A stretch of DNA of 64,000 nt from Psychrobacter arcticus 273-4 (GTDB lineage Bacteria; Pseudomonadota; Gammaproteobacteria; Pseudomonadales; Moraxellaceae). Below the pieces are notes generated by a model. It saw only the letters and a list, made by a program, of their open reading frames with translations. It searched no databases and was not told where the DNA came from. Positions within the stretch are counted from its first letter, which is position 1. Each line of letters opens with the position of its first letter. The position numbers and the translations under genes are program-made. Positions 21,113-31,498 of the stretch are shown here, piece after piece. The stretch spans positions 1,488,001-1,552,000 of the forward strand of contig NC_007204.1 in the NCBI RefSeq assembly GCF_000012305.1, given 5' to 3'.

Positions 21113-22048
21113 TCAGATAGCACTTATCTCTCTATCACTGCTCTGTGTACTACGAGCAATCACTAATGCCATACGCCCCGTGGCTGGCTGCTGCAAATGT
21201 GTCTGGCGGCGATACGAGTAATAACGACTGTCCGCATAACTACAGTCAACAGGTAAGTCATTAATGACTGTCACACCAGCAGCCTCTAACTGTATGGCGG
21301 CTAGTTTTGGCAGATCCAACTTAATTTTGTCATCGTGAGACGGTATAGAAAATAGCGCCACAAAATCATCAAGTTGTTTCTCTGACAATGCTTGGTTCTC
21401 TTTGCACCCTGCTAATAGCTTGTCGCGGACGTCTGTATTCACCTCATAATTCGCCTGACTAATACAAACGCCTATCCAAGCCTTGATCGGCATCGTGTTA
21501 TCAAACCTACTCACTGTCGTCTTGATGACACCACATGCCAGCCCTTGCCAGCCAGCGTGAATCGCCGCTATCTGCCCAGTTGCTGGCTGATAAAGAACGA
21601 TCGGTACACAATCAGCAGTCATTATGGCAAGCCCAGTACCATCTTTCTTGCTAACCATAGCATCAGCTGCCATGGGCGCCATACTCAGTACCGTAGCATC
21701 GGTATCATGGATATGCTTACCATGGACTTGATTAACCCAATGTAGCGCTTTGACAGGCACGCTATGAACAGGTAGGTTTTGCTGCGCTATCAACTGCTCA
21801 TTAATTGCAGCAAGCACACGCATGCGATTGTCTAATACTACGCTTGCATCGTCATTGACATGCAGCCCCAAGTTCAGCTCGCCATAACTTGCTTGCTGTT
21901 GTTGATGTGACTGCTGATACATATGCTGATTTATCTTAGACCCAGCTATATCAATGCTTGAACAGTCCATATCAGAAAAAGCAGCCGTTTGAAACACAGC
22001 TACTCCATCAAGCTGAGCCAACAATGTGATAGGAAGCGTCTTTATCAT
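21113..22048 (-). CDS. pgeF: Peptidoglycan editing factor PgeF (YfiH/multicopper polyphenol oxidase family)
   Basis: A cytosolic laccase-domain (DUF152) protein; the E. coli member PgeF helps remove wrongly made UDP-MurNAc-L-Ser precursors and was also described as a polyphenol oxidase. The metal-binding signatures are visible: LHWVNQVHGKHIH, MTADCVPIVLY and IAAIHAGWQGLACGV (the Cys and two His ligand sites), and the C-terminal DSRYYSYRR. Length 311 versus 243 in E. coli; the excess lies in the N-terminal part, which includes a Gln-rich stretch (QQSHQQQQASY). It lies 29 nt after rluD on the same strand, as in E. coli (rluD-yfiH). Confidence 0.92.
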   Translation of the reverse strand: MIKTLPITLLAQLDGVAVFQTAAFSDMDCSSIDIAGSKINQHMYQQSHQQQQASYGELNLGLHVNDDASVVLDNRMRVLAAINEQLIAQQNLPVHSVPVKALHWVNQVHGKHIHDTDATVLSMAPMAADAMVSKKDGTGLAIMTADCVPIVLYQPATGQIAAIHAGWQGLACGVIKTTVSRFDNTMPIKAWIGVCISQANYEVNTDVRDKLLAGCKENQALSEKQLDDFVALFSIPSHDDKIKLDLPKLAAIQLEAAGVTVINDLPVDCSYADSRYYSYRRQTHLQQPATGRMALVIARSTQSSDREISAI

Positions 22049-22077
22049 GGCGGATTTACCGTTTTAATAGGTCATCT

Positions 22078-23280
22078 TTACTCAGCATCATAGCCGTCAC
22101 TTAATACCGCCATTAGTTGCTGCATATCTTCAGGCATTGGCGTGGTTACTTCAATATCTTCACCAGTCGTTGGATGAACAAAACCCAAGATATAAGCATG
22201 CAATGCTTGACGCGGGAAGTTATTAATCGCTTGACGCTGAGCCTCCGTTAGACCTGCACGCAGCTGACGACGACCGCCATAGACTCTATCACCAACGATA
22301 GGATAGGTAATATGACTCAAATGCACGCGAATCTGATGCGTACGGCCTGTCTCAAGCCCTACATCTAGTAGACAATAGTTGCCATTAAGGGCGGTCACAT
22401 TCAATAAGTGAGTCACGGCTTCACGTCCTGCCGTCATCACTGTCATTTTGGTACGCTGATTACGATGGCGTCCGATTGGCGCGTCAATACGGCGATGGCG
22501 CAATAGACTTGCTGCATCCCCCGCTACCACACATTGATAATGACGATAGACTGACTTGTCTTTTAGCTGCTCCATCAGTGCAAGCTGTGCTGGCTTGGTT
22601 TTACCAATCAGCAATAGCCCTGAGGTATCTTTATCAATACGGTGTACTAAGCCTGCACGCGGCAAATGATGGTGCTGTGGATAGTGATATAGGAGCGCAT
22701 TGACCAAAGTACCTGCTTGATTGCCCGCACCTGGATGTACCACCATACCGACAGGTTTATTGATGACCAATACTTCATCGTCTTCATAAACCACGTCGAT
22801 AGCGATATCTTCTGGTTGATCTGCACTATGCTGCTCTAAAATCGTCGATAAATGCAAGACATCACCGGCTTTGACACGAATCTTCGGTTTTTGTACGCTA
22901 CCGTTATAAAGCAAGCTACCATCACTTACCCAGCCTTGTAACTGGACACGTGAAAAATCGATAAATATTTTTGATGCCAGCTTATCAATACGCAAACCGG
23001 CCTCTTCTTCTGTGACCGTATGCGTTACATCGATAAGAACAGGCACTGCTTGCCCCGCTACTGAGCTTTTATCATCGCTGTGCTCGTCTTCATCATCAAG
23101 TAGCTCATCATCTGGCAAATCATCGGACACATTATCATCGTCCATATGCTCATCAAGTAGCTCATTAGTGGTTAATAATTCATTGGGTATCGTTGATTCT
23201 TGCACAGGTGAACCTTGCGTTAATAAGTCTTTAAGTGATGAATCTTGAGTGGATTGATTCGCAGGTAAATTGATAGTCAT
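22078..23280 (-). CDS. rluD: 23S rRNA pseudouridine synthase RluD
   Basis: RluD makes pseudouridines at positions 1911, 1915 and 1917 in helix 69 of 23S rRNA. It has an S4 domain (LRIDKLASKIFIDFSRVQLQ and following) and the catalytic Asp motif HRIDKDTSGLLL, with the family blocks KPVGMVVHPGAGN, GRTHQIRVHL and DRVYGG. The 400 residues exceed E. coli RluD (326). The first ~75 residues are an acidic low-complexity extension (DDDNVSDDLPDDELLDDEDE) absent from most homologues. It is divergent from bamD and upstream of pgeF, the same gene order as in E. coli (yfiH-rluD-yfiO). Confidence 0.96.
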   Translation of the reverse strand: MTINLPANQSTQDSSLKDLLTQGSPVQESTIPNELLTTNELLDEHMDDDNVSDDLPDDELLDDEDEHSDDKSSVAGQAVPVLIDVTHTVTEEEAGLRIDKLASKIFIDFSRVQLQGWVSDGSLLYNGSVQKPKIRVKAGDVLHLSTILEQHSADQPEDIAIDVVYEDDEVLVINKPVGMVVHPGAGNQAGTLVNALLYHYPQHHHLPRAGLVHRIDKDTSGLLLIGKTKPAQLALMEQLKDKSVYRHYQCVVAGDAASLLRHRRIDAPIGRHRNQRTKMTVMTAGREAVTHLLNVTALNGNYCLLDVGLETGRTHQIRVHLSHITYPIVGDRVYGGRRQLRAGLTEAQRQAINNFPRQALHAYILGFVHPTTGEDIEVTTPMPEDMQQLMAVLSDGYDAE

Positions 23281-24102
23281 AGCATCATGTATTCATAGCA
23301 GATTTATATATGGTAAAGACTCTGACGAGGTTTTGTCAGATGACTTCATAAGAAAACAGATTGACACTTGTAGACCATAAAAAATAATCGTGGTCAAAAA
23401 ATGGCAATGATATCGCTCTAGTGTAACATGCTGAGCGTTTAAGCCCTATAGAAGCTGCGTGTTATCTGGCAATTTATAACCTCATTAGCTCTCTAAAATA
23501 TAACATGGCTGTAATTTACTGTATATTTATCACTGTCAGCACTATTGAATATCGCTCGCTGCAGCCGCTCATGCTAAACTAGTGAGCGTACAGGATAATA
23601 GATATAACGAGTCAACTTTGTGCTAGATTTAAGGTGCCACAGAATAAAAATGCATTATAGAATAAGCAAGCGATGTGTCTAACTACAAAATAGCTAACGA
23701 AAAAATAGACGCAGCAAATGTTATTCTATAAAGTAAGCCATGTTTTGCTGTATGCTATGGCACTGTATCGATATTGGCATGCTTGTTAATTAACATAGCT
23801 AGTATAAGCAGGCTTGTGATGAGAATGCATTCATTGCAGCTATTTTATAAAAGCTTCACATTTGATGCACGCCCTATCGCATGATATTTTTACAGAGTAA
23901 TTTTTTTAAACTTAATAACAATGCTTTTTAATAACAATGTTTTTTAATAACCACCTTTTTATCACGATAACACGCATGCTCAGTGATTGGCATGTAAAAT
24001 GATAGACCATTATTGATGCACTAAGCATCGTTTTTTATCATCAATCTACTAAATAGTATGATAGCGTCGCTGCTATTGTACGTCTTGTGTCGGAGAAGAA
24101 GT
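23281..24102. other. Gene-free spacer between divergent rluD and bamD
   Basis: About 820 bp without a recognisable gene, RNA or repeat. It must hold both divergent promoters. Unusually long for this gene pair; nothing further can be assigned from inspection. Confidence 0.5.
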
Positions 24103-25182
24103 ATGCAAGCTGTTGGCAATACGTTTATCAAACTGTCCTCAATCACTTTACTTGCCCTAAGTGTCAACTTAGTGGGTTGTCAAACCTTTAAAAACCTCAC
24201 TGGCGGTAAAGACGTGGATGCAGTGGTCACTGCTGAGAAGTCAGAGCAAGCATATTATAATGACGCTATTGCTCAGATTGATAAAGGTCGCTACACCCAA
24301 GCGGTCGAAGATTTGACCAACTTGCGTACTTTTTACCCGACTGGACAATACGCAGAACAAGCCTTGCTTGATATGATGTATGCACAGTATGAGAGCGGTA
24401 AATACGAAACCGCTGCTGCCAGTGCTGAGCAGTTCATTCGTCTGTACCCATCAAACCCGCAAGTGAGCTACGCTTACTATGTGCGCGGCGTCGCCAATAT
24501 GCAAGGCTCATCTGAAGGTCTAAAACTGTTTAAGCTCAATCAAGCGGAGCGCGATACTGCTTACTACCGTATTGCCTTTGCCAATTTCCAAGAGCTGCTG
24601 AACAAATACCCAAACAGCCCCTATGCCTCTGATGCAGCTCAGCGCATGACCTTTATTTACAATCAGTTTGCCGAAAGTGAGATGAGCGCTGCCAATTGGT
24701 ATATTGAGCGTGAAGCTTATGTGGCTGCGGTTAATCGTGCTAAATGGGTCTTTCAATATTATCCACTCAGCGAATCTGTGCCAGATGCGATTACTGTCCT
24801 TGCTTATAGCCATGAAAAACTGGGTCTAACTGATTTAGCAAAAGAGTACAAAACCCTATTGCAAATTAATTATCCAAACATGCTAAGCGCTGATGGACGC
24901 GTGAAGCTCAATACCAAACGTGAGCGTTCTTTGGTCAATAAATTGACTTTTGGACAGCTGAGTCGTTTTAATAAAGACACCACAGTTTCGACTGGCAATT
25001 ATAGCGGTGCGACTAAAACTCAAGTCATTCGCAATGCCACTCAATTGAGATTGCCGAGCGACAATGCTGCAAATACAGCAGCCCCAAGCAGTACTTCTCC
25101 GTTGCGTCTGACGAATGACAATAGCCGTGTGCGCTTAGGTGCGGTTGAAACGGATAGCATCGATATGACCGATGGTAATTAA
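24103..25182 (+). CDS. bamD: Outer membrane assembly lipoprotein BamD
   Basis: BamD is the essential lipoprotein of the BAM complex, which inserts beta-barrel proteins. A lipoprotein signal MQAVGNTFIKLSS...LVGC carries the lipobox LVGC, and TPR repeats follow (YYNDAIAQIDKGRYTQAVED, AYYVRGVANMQGS, NKYPNSPYASDAAQRM, AYSHEKLGLTDLAKEY). The frame extends upstream to 24058, but the ATG at 24103, preceded by GGAGAAG, gives the proper signal peptide. About 359 residues, longer than E. coli BamD (245) because of a C-terminal Ser/Thr/Asn-rich tail of about 95 residues. Next to rluD as usual. Confidence 0.95.
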   Translation: MQAVGNTFIKLSSITLLALSVNLVGCQTFKNLTGGKDVDAVVTAEKSEQAYYNDAIAQIDKGRYTQAVEDLTNLRTFYPTGQYAEQALLDMMYAQYESGKYETAAASAEQFIRLYPSNPQVSYAYYVRGVANMQGSSEGLKLFKLNQAERDTAYYRIAFANFQELLNKYPNSPYASDAAQRMTFIYNQFAESEMSAANWYIEREAYVAAVNRAKWVFQYYPLSESVPDAITVLAYSHEKLGLTDLAKEYKTLLQINYPNMLSADGRVKLNTKRERSLVNKLTFGQLSRFNKDTTVSTGNYSGATKTQVIRNATQLRLPSDNAANTAAPSSTSPLRLTNDNSRVRLGAVETDSIDMTDGN

Positions 25183-25260
25183 TCGTATTTTGGCATAATA
25201 AATTAAGCGCGTTTATGCGCTTTTAATCAATAGCGCTGTCATGGCGTCAGACGTCACTAC

Positions 25261-25296
25261 AAATAAGGTCAACGATACGGTTGGCCTTATTTTTTC
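25261..25296 (+). terminator. Terminator after bamD
   Basis: The stem AATAAGGTCAAC/GTTGGCCTTATT (one G-U pair) is followed by TTTTT. A smaller hairpin AAGCGCG/TGCGCTT precedes it near 25204-25222. About 80 bp after the bamD stop. Confidence 0.75.
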
Positions 25297-25395
25297 TGTT
25301 TTGGTTTTTGCATTATTGTTTGTATTTTATATTGCCTGCATGCAATATTGGTTCTGCATTAAAATAACGCACACCTATGGTAAACTGTTTTTCGC

Positions 25396-27558
25396 ATGAG
25401 TATCCCAAATCACATTCTTGAGCAATTAAATAGCCAAGCTGACTTAGTCAGTATCATTGGGCGTCATACTACGCTTAAACGTGCTGGCGGTGAGTTTAAA
25501 GGCTGCTGCCCTTTTCATGGCGAAAAGTCGCCGTCTTTTTATGTCAATCCACAAAAAAATATCTATCACTGCTTTGGCTGTAGTGTCGGTGGCAATGCCA
25601 TCAGCTTTTTACGTGATTATGAAAACTTGACCTTTATCGAAGCGGTCAATGAGCTGTCCAAACAGACGGGCATTGAAGTCCCAAAAGAAGAGCAACAAAA
25701 CGTCAGCTATCAGCGTGCCAAACCCAAGCCAAAATCTGCTATTAAGCCAGCAACATCAGCAACGCATCTGCAAAAAAATGATAGTCAGCCAGTAACCAAT
25801 AATAAGTCATCCATGAGCATGCCAGCTGATGATACGCAGCCGCCAACTTATGATGACCACCATAGTTATGACAATTATCCACCGTTAGATGCTTACGATG
25901 CCGTCCCTTATGCAATGGATGGCTATGATGCTCACTATCAAGATGATGATAATTACCCGCCTGCGTGGTTGGCAGGTGGTGATATGGCAGGCTTGCATGG
26001 CAGTGATATAAATCATAGTTTTGATAATAACAATGACAGCAATGAAGACGGCAACCTATACGATCTGTTAGAAAAAATACAGCAATTTTATCAGCACAAT
26101 CTCAGCATCCACCCTCATGCCAAGCATTATTTTTTATCGCGCGGTATTAGCGATGAAATCTTTGAAACTTTTGGCTTGGGCTACGCGCCTTTTGGTTGGC
26201 AGCATCTTGAACATCAGTTTCCGCAAGATATTGAAGGCTTAAAGGCGCTTGGCTTAGTGCGGCGCTCAGAGTCCGGACGCGATTATGACCTGCTTCGTGA
26301 TCGGGTTATTTTCCCGATTCGAGACAATCAAGGGCGTACCATTGGTTTTGGTGGTCGCGCGCTTGATGATGAGGTAAAGCCCAAATATATCAACTCCTCT
26401 GACTCGCCCGTCTTTCATAAGCAGCACGTGCTGTATGGCTATTACGAATCACGCCAAAAACGCTCAAATGACTGGCTGGTGGTCGAAGGCTATATGGATG
26501 TGATTGCCCTGTATCAAGTCGGTATTTATGGTGCCATTGCGTCGATGGGCACAGCAATTAATGAGAGCCAAATCTCACGTCTATTAACGCTAAATCCCAC
26601 CCTAACCTTAAGTTTTGATGGTGATAGCGCTGGACAAAAAGCCGCTTGGCGCACGCTTGAAGTGGCACTACCTGTGCTCAGTGACGAAAAAGAGCTGCGC
26701 TTTTTAACGCTACCCAACAATCATGACCCTGATACCTTTATAAAAAGTCAGGGCGCGGATGCCATGCGTGAGCAAATCGTAAACGCCATGCCGTTATCAC
26801 AGTATATCTTTGCCTATCTAAGTGAGCGTCATGATTTGACCTTGGTTGAAGGTAAAGCCAAGCTCATGTCACAAGTGCGCGCTTTGACTACTGCCTTACC
26901 AAAAGGTAGTAGCTTCCGCTACCTGCTCAATAATGACATTTATCAAAAGCTTGGTGGCAAACGTAGCCAAAACATCGAAGCCAAAGATGCCCTGCTAGAT
27001 TTTGATGGTGAAATGACCATCAGTCAGCAGCTGCAACTGTGCTTTGTATTCCAGCCGCGTATCTTGATTGATGATCCTATCGAAGCCATTTGGCAACAAG
27101 CCGGTATTAATGACTTACACCTGCCCGCTCATCTTCAGCAAAAAGCCTCGGCTGATGTTTTACGCCCGCTGGCTTGGGAAGATATGCAGGACGCGGCACT
27201 ACTTGATGTCGTCAGCACTATTAAGCGCTGCCTGAATTATTTGCCAAAAGATGCCAATGCGGCGGCGCACTTTATTCTCTCTAACGTCAAACCCTTGACC
27301 CAAGAGACGCTTAGCCGCGACTGGGGCAGCTTTTATAAAGCCTTGACCAGCCGTAATATCTTGAGCCTTGATGGTTTGGTCGAAGAGTTGGTCAGCCAAC
27401 TGATCGAACGTCATATGAAGAAGAAAACACAAGATTTGATTAAGAATCCTGACAACATAAAACTGGCGATTGTCCGTAAACAATCACAGTTATTAAATGA
27501 CTGGCTACGCGCGCAGCAAGCAGAGCAATCTGCCCAGATGGCGACGGTTAAATCTTAA
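25396..27558 (+). CDS. dnaG: DNA primase DnaG
   Basis: DnaG makes RNA primers for replication. The N-terminal zinc-binding domain has the CHC2 ligands (Cys38, His41, Cys59, Cys62 in CCPFHGEKSPSF...YHCFGC). The RNA polymerase core has the Toprim motifs VVEGYMDVIALYQ and SFDGDSAGQKAAWR. The C-terminal domain that binds DnaB helicase follows. Length is 720 versus 581 in E. coli. The excess is mainly an insertion at about residues 108-220 between the zinc and catalytic domains, rich in Asp, Tyr, Asn and Pro. The SD is weak. The next gene is rpoD, 526 bp away. Confidence 0.97.
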   Translation: MSIPNHILEQLNSQADLVSIIGRHTTLKRAGGEFKGCCPFHGEKSPSFYVNPQKNIYHCFGCSVGGNAISFLRDYENLTFIEAVNELSKQTGIEVPKEEQQNVSYQRAKPKPKSAIKPATSATHLQKNDSQPVTNNKSSMSMPADDTQPPTYDDHHSYDNYPPLDAYDAVPYAMDGYDAHYQDDDNYPPAWLAGGDMAGLHGSDINHSFDNNNDSNEDGNLYDLLEKIQQFYQHNLSIHPHAKHYFLSRGISDEIFETFGLGYAPFGWQHLEHQFPQDIEGLKALGLVRRSESGRDYDLLRDRVIFPIRDNQGRTIGFGGRALDDEVKPKYINSSDSPVFHKQHVLYGYYESRQKRSNDWLVVEGYMDVIALYQVGIYGAIASMGTAINESQISRLLTLNPTLTLSFDGDSAGQKAAWRTLEVALPVLSDEKELRFLTLPNNHDPDTFIKSQGADAMREQIVNAMPLSQYIFAYLSERHDLTLVEGKAKLMSQVRALTTALPKGSSFRYLLNNDIYQKLGGKRSQNIEAKDALLDFDGEMTISQQLQLCFVFQPRILIDDPIEAIWQQAGINDLHLPAHLQQKASADVLRPLAWEDMQDAALLDVVSTIKRCLNYLPKDANAAAHFILSNVKPLTQETLSRDWGSFYKALTSRNILSLDGLVEELVSQLIERHMKKKTQDLIKNPDNIKLAIVRKQSQLLNDWLRAQQAEQSAQMATVKS

Positions 27559-28084
27559 TATTGTCAGTTGATTTTATTTATAAAACAGCTGCCCTTTAAA
27601 AGGGTCGACATTGTCCCCACTATTAATGATTATGCACTGTTATATTAGCTCACTAAAATAGCCTGTTATCAAAACCGTGTTTAACATGGAATAGCTAGCA
27701 AATAATCAGTAAAAAACAGTCGGTAGATATCACTACCTCGTGCTTGATTACACTGGTCTGTGTTAAACTATGTCGCTATATATTTATAGCATGGCTTAAT
27801 GAATAACGACAAAATGACGATATGCCCGTACGATTGAGCACATTTTTAGGTATAGATTTTTAAATATTATTATTAAATCGCATTTTAAAACATCTGTTTT
27901 CAGGTATTACTATTTTGAAGTCTTTTGAGCATTAGCGGTTTTGTAGCATTGTAGTTGTAGTATTTTGAGCCTTTATTCATATCCACTCATTTTTGATATT
28001 ATTGACTACCTTTACGCCATATTTTGATCAATCGATTGATAAGATCAACGCACCCAGCGAGCGATAGCCAGTCACAATATAAAA
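27559..28084. other. Gene-free spacer between dnaG and rpoD
   Basis: About 525 bp holding no recognised gene. A CCCTTTAAAAGGG palindrome (27591-27603) follows dnaG without a T-tract. A TGTTAAACT sequence (around 27764-27772) resembles an extended -10 element of an rpoD promoter, but the -35 is unclear. Confidence 0.45.
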
Positions 28085-30028
28085 ATGTCCGATGCAAGTA
28101 AGCGAGTATTTATGAACGATAAGTCAGTTTCTAAGTCCACATCTCAACTGGCCACCTTAATCCAAATGGGTAAAGAGCAAGGGTATTTAACCTATGCTGA
28201 GGTGAATGACCAACTGCCCGACTCTATTACCGAAAGCGATCAGATCGAAGATATTATACAAATGCTAACCGACGTTGGCATCAAAATCTTTGAATCTGCG
28301 CCCGACGCCGATGACATCTTGATGAACGACGATTCAAGTGATGATGACATGGCAGCGGATGAGGCAGCAGCGGTATTGGCTTCTGTTGAGACCGAACCTG
28401 GTCGCACCACTGACCCTGTGCGTATGTATATGCGTGAGATGGGTACGGTTGATCTATTAACCCGTGAAGGCGAAATTGCCATTGCCAAGCGTATCGAAGA
28501 AGGTATTCGTGACGTACAGCATGCCATGTCTTACTGGCCGGGCACGGTACAGTTCGTCCTTGATGAATATCAAAAAGTTCAAGATGGCGAGAAAAAACTT
28601 TCTGACGTCATCACTGGTTTCTTAGATCCTGAAACCGAAGAAGACAAAATCGCCGCTCAAGAAGCCAAAGAAGCGGCGAAAGAAGAGCGCGAGCGCATCA
28701 AAGAAGAAAAAGAAAACCCTCCTATTATCAAAGAAAAAGCCAAAGCAAAATCTGGGCTTGATGATGACGAGGACGAGGACGACGTTGAAGAGGACGCTGA
28801 AGAAGAAACCAGCGGTATCGATCCAGAAGAAGTGCGCTTGCGCCTAGAAGAGATTGAGCATTTATTTATTAAAGCCAAGCAAGCATTGCTTGATTATGGT
28901 CGTGGTAGTGCTCAAGCCAATGAAGCTTATGAGCAACTGGCTAGCCGCTTTATGATGCTAAAGCTTAACAATCGCCTATCTGATCAAGTCATGGCCATCA
29001 TGCATGATGTCTATGATGACGTGCGTAAACATGAGCGTCAAATCATGCGTTTGGTGATTCGCCGTGGTCGTATGCCGCGCGAAGAGTTCCGTAAGACTTT
29101 CCCAAGTAATGAAACCAACGTTGATTGGTTGATTGAGCGTATTAAAGGTAAGCCGGCGTTTGCTGCCACGCTCGAGAAAGTTACCGACGATGTTATCTTG
29201 TTACAACGTGCTATCCGTGATTATGAGCATAAGCTCGAGATGGAAATCCACGACATGAAAGATGTGGCACGCCGTATGGCTATTGGTGAAGCCAAAGCCC
29301 GCCGTGCCAAAAAAGAGATGGTTGAAGCCAACTTACGTCTCGTTATCTCAATCGCCAAAAAATACACCAACCGTGGTCTACAGTTCTTGGACTTGATTCA
29401 AGAAGGCAACATCGGCTTGATGAAAGCAGTAGATAAATTTGAATATCGCCGTGGTTATAAATTCTCAACCTATGCCACTTGGTGGATTCGTCAGGCAATC
29501 ACCCGCTCTATCGCTGACCAAGCACGTACCATCCGTATCCCTGTGCATATGATTGAGACCATCAACAAAATCAACCGTGTGTCTCGTCAGTTATTGCAAG
29601 AAATGGGACGCGAGCCAACGCCTGAAGAATTAGGCGAACGTCTAGAGATGGACGAAGTCAAAGTCCGCAAAGTGCTAAAAATTGCCAAAGAGCCTATCTC
29701 TATGGAAACGCCAATCGGTGATGATGAAGACTCGCACCTAGGTGACTTCATCGAAGATGGGACAATCTCAAGTCCTGTTGACGATGCGACGGCTGCCGGT
29801 CTACGTGAAGCAACGCGTGATGTGCTTGGCAACCTAACGGAACGTGAAGCTCGCGTCCTCAAAATGCGTTTTGGTATCGATATGCCAACCGATCATACCT
29901 TGGAAGAAGTCGGTAAGCAGTTTGATGTAACGCGTGAGCGTATCCGTCAGATTGAAGCAAAAGCCTTGCGTAAGCTACGTCATCCGTCACGCTCTGAGCA
30001 TCTGCGCTCTTTCCTTGAAAATGACTAA
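28085..30028 (+). CDS. rpoD: RNA polymerase sigma-70 factor RpoD
   Basis: This is the primary housekeeping sigma factor. Region 1.1 is N-terminal ([25 protein letters not shown]), region 1.2 begins [21 protein letters not shown], and an acidic non-conserved insert follows ([16 protein letters not shown]). Region 2 has [20 protein letters not shown], the -10-recognition helix [17 protein letters not shown], and [11 protein letters not shown]. Region 4 contains [20 protein letters not shown] (-35 helix-turn-helix). 647 residues (613 in E. coli). It follows dnaG, the classic macromolecular synthesis arrangement; rpsU, which normally leads it, is not in the window. The start at 28085 has no clear SD; an in-frame ATG at 28112 is possible. 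Confidence 0.98.
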   Translation: MSDASKRVFMNDKSVSKSTSQLATLIQMGKEQGYLTYAEVNDQLPDSITESDQIEDIIQMLTDVGIKIFESAPDADDILMNDDSSDDDMAADEAAAVLASVETEPGRTTDPVRMYMREMGTVDLLTREGEIAIAKRIEEGIRDVQHAMSYWPGTVQFVLDEYQKVQDGEKKLSDVITGFLDPETEEDKIAAQEAKEAAKEERERIKEEKENPPIIKEKAKAKSGLDDDEDEDDVEEDAEEETSGIDPEEVRLRLEEIEHLFIKAKQALLDYGRGSAQANEAYEQLASRFMMLKLNNRLSDQVMAIMHDVYDDVRKHERQIMRLVIRRGRMPREEFRKTFPSNETNVDWLIERIKGKPAFAATLEKVTDDVILLQRAIRDYEHKLEMEIHDMKDVARRMAIGEAKARRAKKEMVEANLRLVISIAKKYTNRGLQFLDLIQEGNIGLMKAVDKFEYRRGYKFSTYATWWIRQAITRSIADQARTIRIPVHMIETINKINRVSRQLLQEMGREPTPEELGERLEMDEVKVRKVLKIAKEPISMETPIGDDEDSHLGDFIEDGTISSPVDDATAAGLREATRDVLGNLTEREARVLKMRFGIDMPTDHTLEEVGKQFDVTRERIRQIEAKALRKLRHPSRSEHLRSFLEND

Positions 30029-30101
30029 CTTCTCAAGGAAATACTGAGCCTAGATAAACTGAGCCTAGATAATAGGCCTCAAATACCCGTCAAGAAGAGA
30101 T

Positions 30102-30131
30102 AAAAAAAGCTGAGCATGTCTCAGCTTTTTT
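30102..30131 (+). terminator. Terminator of rpoD
   Basis: AAAAAGCTGAG/CTCAGCTTTTT around a 5-nt loop, with flanking A and T runs. A 14-bp near-tandem duplication (ACTGAGCCTAGATA) lies between the stop and this hairpin. Confidence 0.9.
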
Positions 30132-30161
30132 GTGTCTGTAATGTAAAAATGTGAACTGTCC

Positions 30162-30299
30162 TATAGTTGAAATACTTTAAAGTCGCTACAGTATTGCTGG
30201 TGTAAATTTTTTGCAGCCTCTGTCTGCGTAGGCACAGCAAGCAAGAAAAATTTGCACCAGTAGTACGTGTTGTATCGATATTACTTTTCACTGACTATA
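30162..30299 (-). repeat. 138-bp MITE-like repeat, copy B
   Basis: Reverse orientation, exactly 138 bp from TATAG to CTATA. It lies between the rpoD terminator and the bestrophin-like gene. The core inverted repeat (GCTGGTGTAAATTTTTT with AAAAATTTGCACCAG) and the central GCAGCCTCTGTCTGCG block are intact. Confidence 0.95.
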
Positions 30300-30408
30300 G
30301 GTCTCGATAAATTTATAACTTTTTAGGCTTTACAGATCTCGATTCTATATTAGAATCACATGGTACATTTCATAGTGCGTTCATATACCCCATCGCTAGG
30401 AAGCTAAT

Positions 30409-31335
30409 ATGATTGTCCGGCAAACACCAAACGCTCTCAAAATATTTTTTACCCTTCGTGGCTCCATCATTCCGAAAATCTATCCACAAATTTTGCTTAT
30501 CACTTTTCTCAGCACTTTTATAACGATTATTCAGCACTGGCTTCCCGACTCTTTTCCCTATTATGGTATGGCAACTTTCACCTTGCTAGGGATCGCTTTA
30601 TCGTTGTTTCTCGGATTTCGGAACAATGCGAGCTATCAACGTTGGTGGGAAGCTCGGGGACTATGGGGTCAGCTGGTATATGATTCTCGCAGCCTAACCC
30701 GCCAAGTGCTTTCTTTTATAGACAACGACACCGAGACTGGGCATGATACCCAGCGATCTATGATTTACCTGACTATTGCTTTTACGCACGCTGTGCGCCA
30801 TCGACTGCGTGGTACCTCACCTTGGCAAGATATCGAGCCTTTTGTGGAATCGACGCATCATGACAGTATGCGCCAAGCGAAAAATGTACCCGATTATCTG
30901 ATGCGCTTAATGGGTAAGCAGCTTGGTGACATTCGGCGTCAGCAGCTAGTGTCGGAGCAGATAGTACAAAATATGGACGAACGCCTGACGTCTATGACGA
31001 TTGTCTTGGCGGCCTGCGAGCGCATTCATAATACGCCGCTGCCGTTTGCTTATATGCTACTGGTACATCGCACGACCTATTTATACTGCTTTATGCTACC
31101 TTTTGGCTTGGTAGCTACACTAGGCTGGGCGACTCCTTTGATTTGCGCTGTGATCGCTTATACCTTTTTTGGTCTGGATGCCCTTAGTGAAGAGCTAGAA
31201 GAGCCTTTTGGCTTGGCGGCCAACCAGCTACCCCTTACCGCATTATCACGCACTATCGAAATCAACCTGCGAGAAGCACTGGGAGACACAGATATCCCAC
31301 CTGATATCACTCCTATAAATGGCTACTTACAGTAA
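30409..31335 (+). CDS. Bestrophin-family (UPF0187/YneE-type) membrane protein
   Basis: This is a bacterial bestrophin homologue, a pentameric anion/cation channel family. Visible are the N-terminal helices (LITFLSTFITIIQHWL, FTLLGIALSLFLGFRNNASYQRWWEAR) with the family FRNNxxYxRWWE motif, a central cytosolic region, and the C-terminal pore-lining and LEEPFGLAANQLPL segments conserved in this family. 308 residues is typical (about 300). Likely monocistronic. Ion selectivity cannot be deduced. Confidence 0.92.
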   Translation: MIVRQTPNALKIFFTLRGSIIPKIYPQILLITFLSTFITIIQHWLPDSFPYYGMATFTLLGIALSLFLGFRNNASYQRWWEARGLWGQLVYDSRSLTRQVLSFIDNDTETGHDTQRSMIYLTIAFTHAVRHRLRGTSPWQDIEPFVESTHHDSMRQAKNVPDYLMRLMGKQLGDIRRQQLVSEQIVQNMDERLTSMTIVLAACERIHNTPLPFAYMLLVHRTTYLYCFMLPFGLVATLGWATPLICAVIAYTFFGLDALSEELEEPFGLAANQLPLTALSRTIEINLREALGDTDIPPDITPINGYLQ

Positions 31336-31474
31336 TCGTTTGGCTTATCACTAAGAGATACACCACTGCTTAAATTCAAACTTAACTTGAATAATCGCCC
31401 GTATGCCACTATAAACAGTGAATAAAGACACTGCTTTAATAGATTGACCCATCCAAAAATACCATTTATAAAAA

Positions 31475-31498
31475 CACTGAGCCTGTCTCAGATTTTTT
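31475..31498 (+). terminator. Terminator-like hairpin after the bestrophin gene
   Basis: The stem CTGAG/CTCAG with loop CCTGT is followed by ATTTTTT. About 140 bp after the stop; it closely resembles the rpoD terminator in stem and loop. Confidence 0.65.

Noticed and set aside
23012..23248. Ser-rich ORF opposite the start of rluD
   Set aside because: The poly-Ser run is the antisense of the Asp codons of the RluD acidic extension. The same effect explains the Ser-rich ORF opposite rpoD at 28657-28878.
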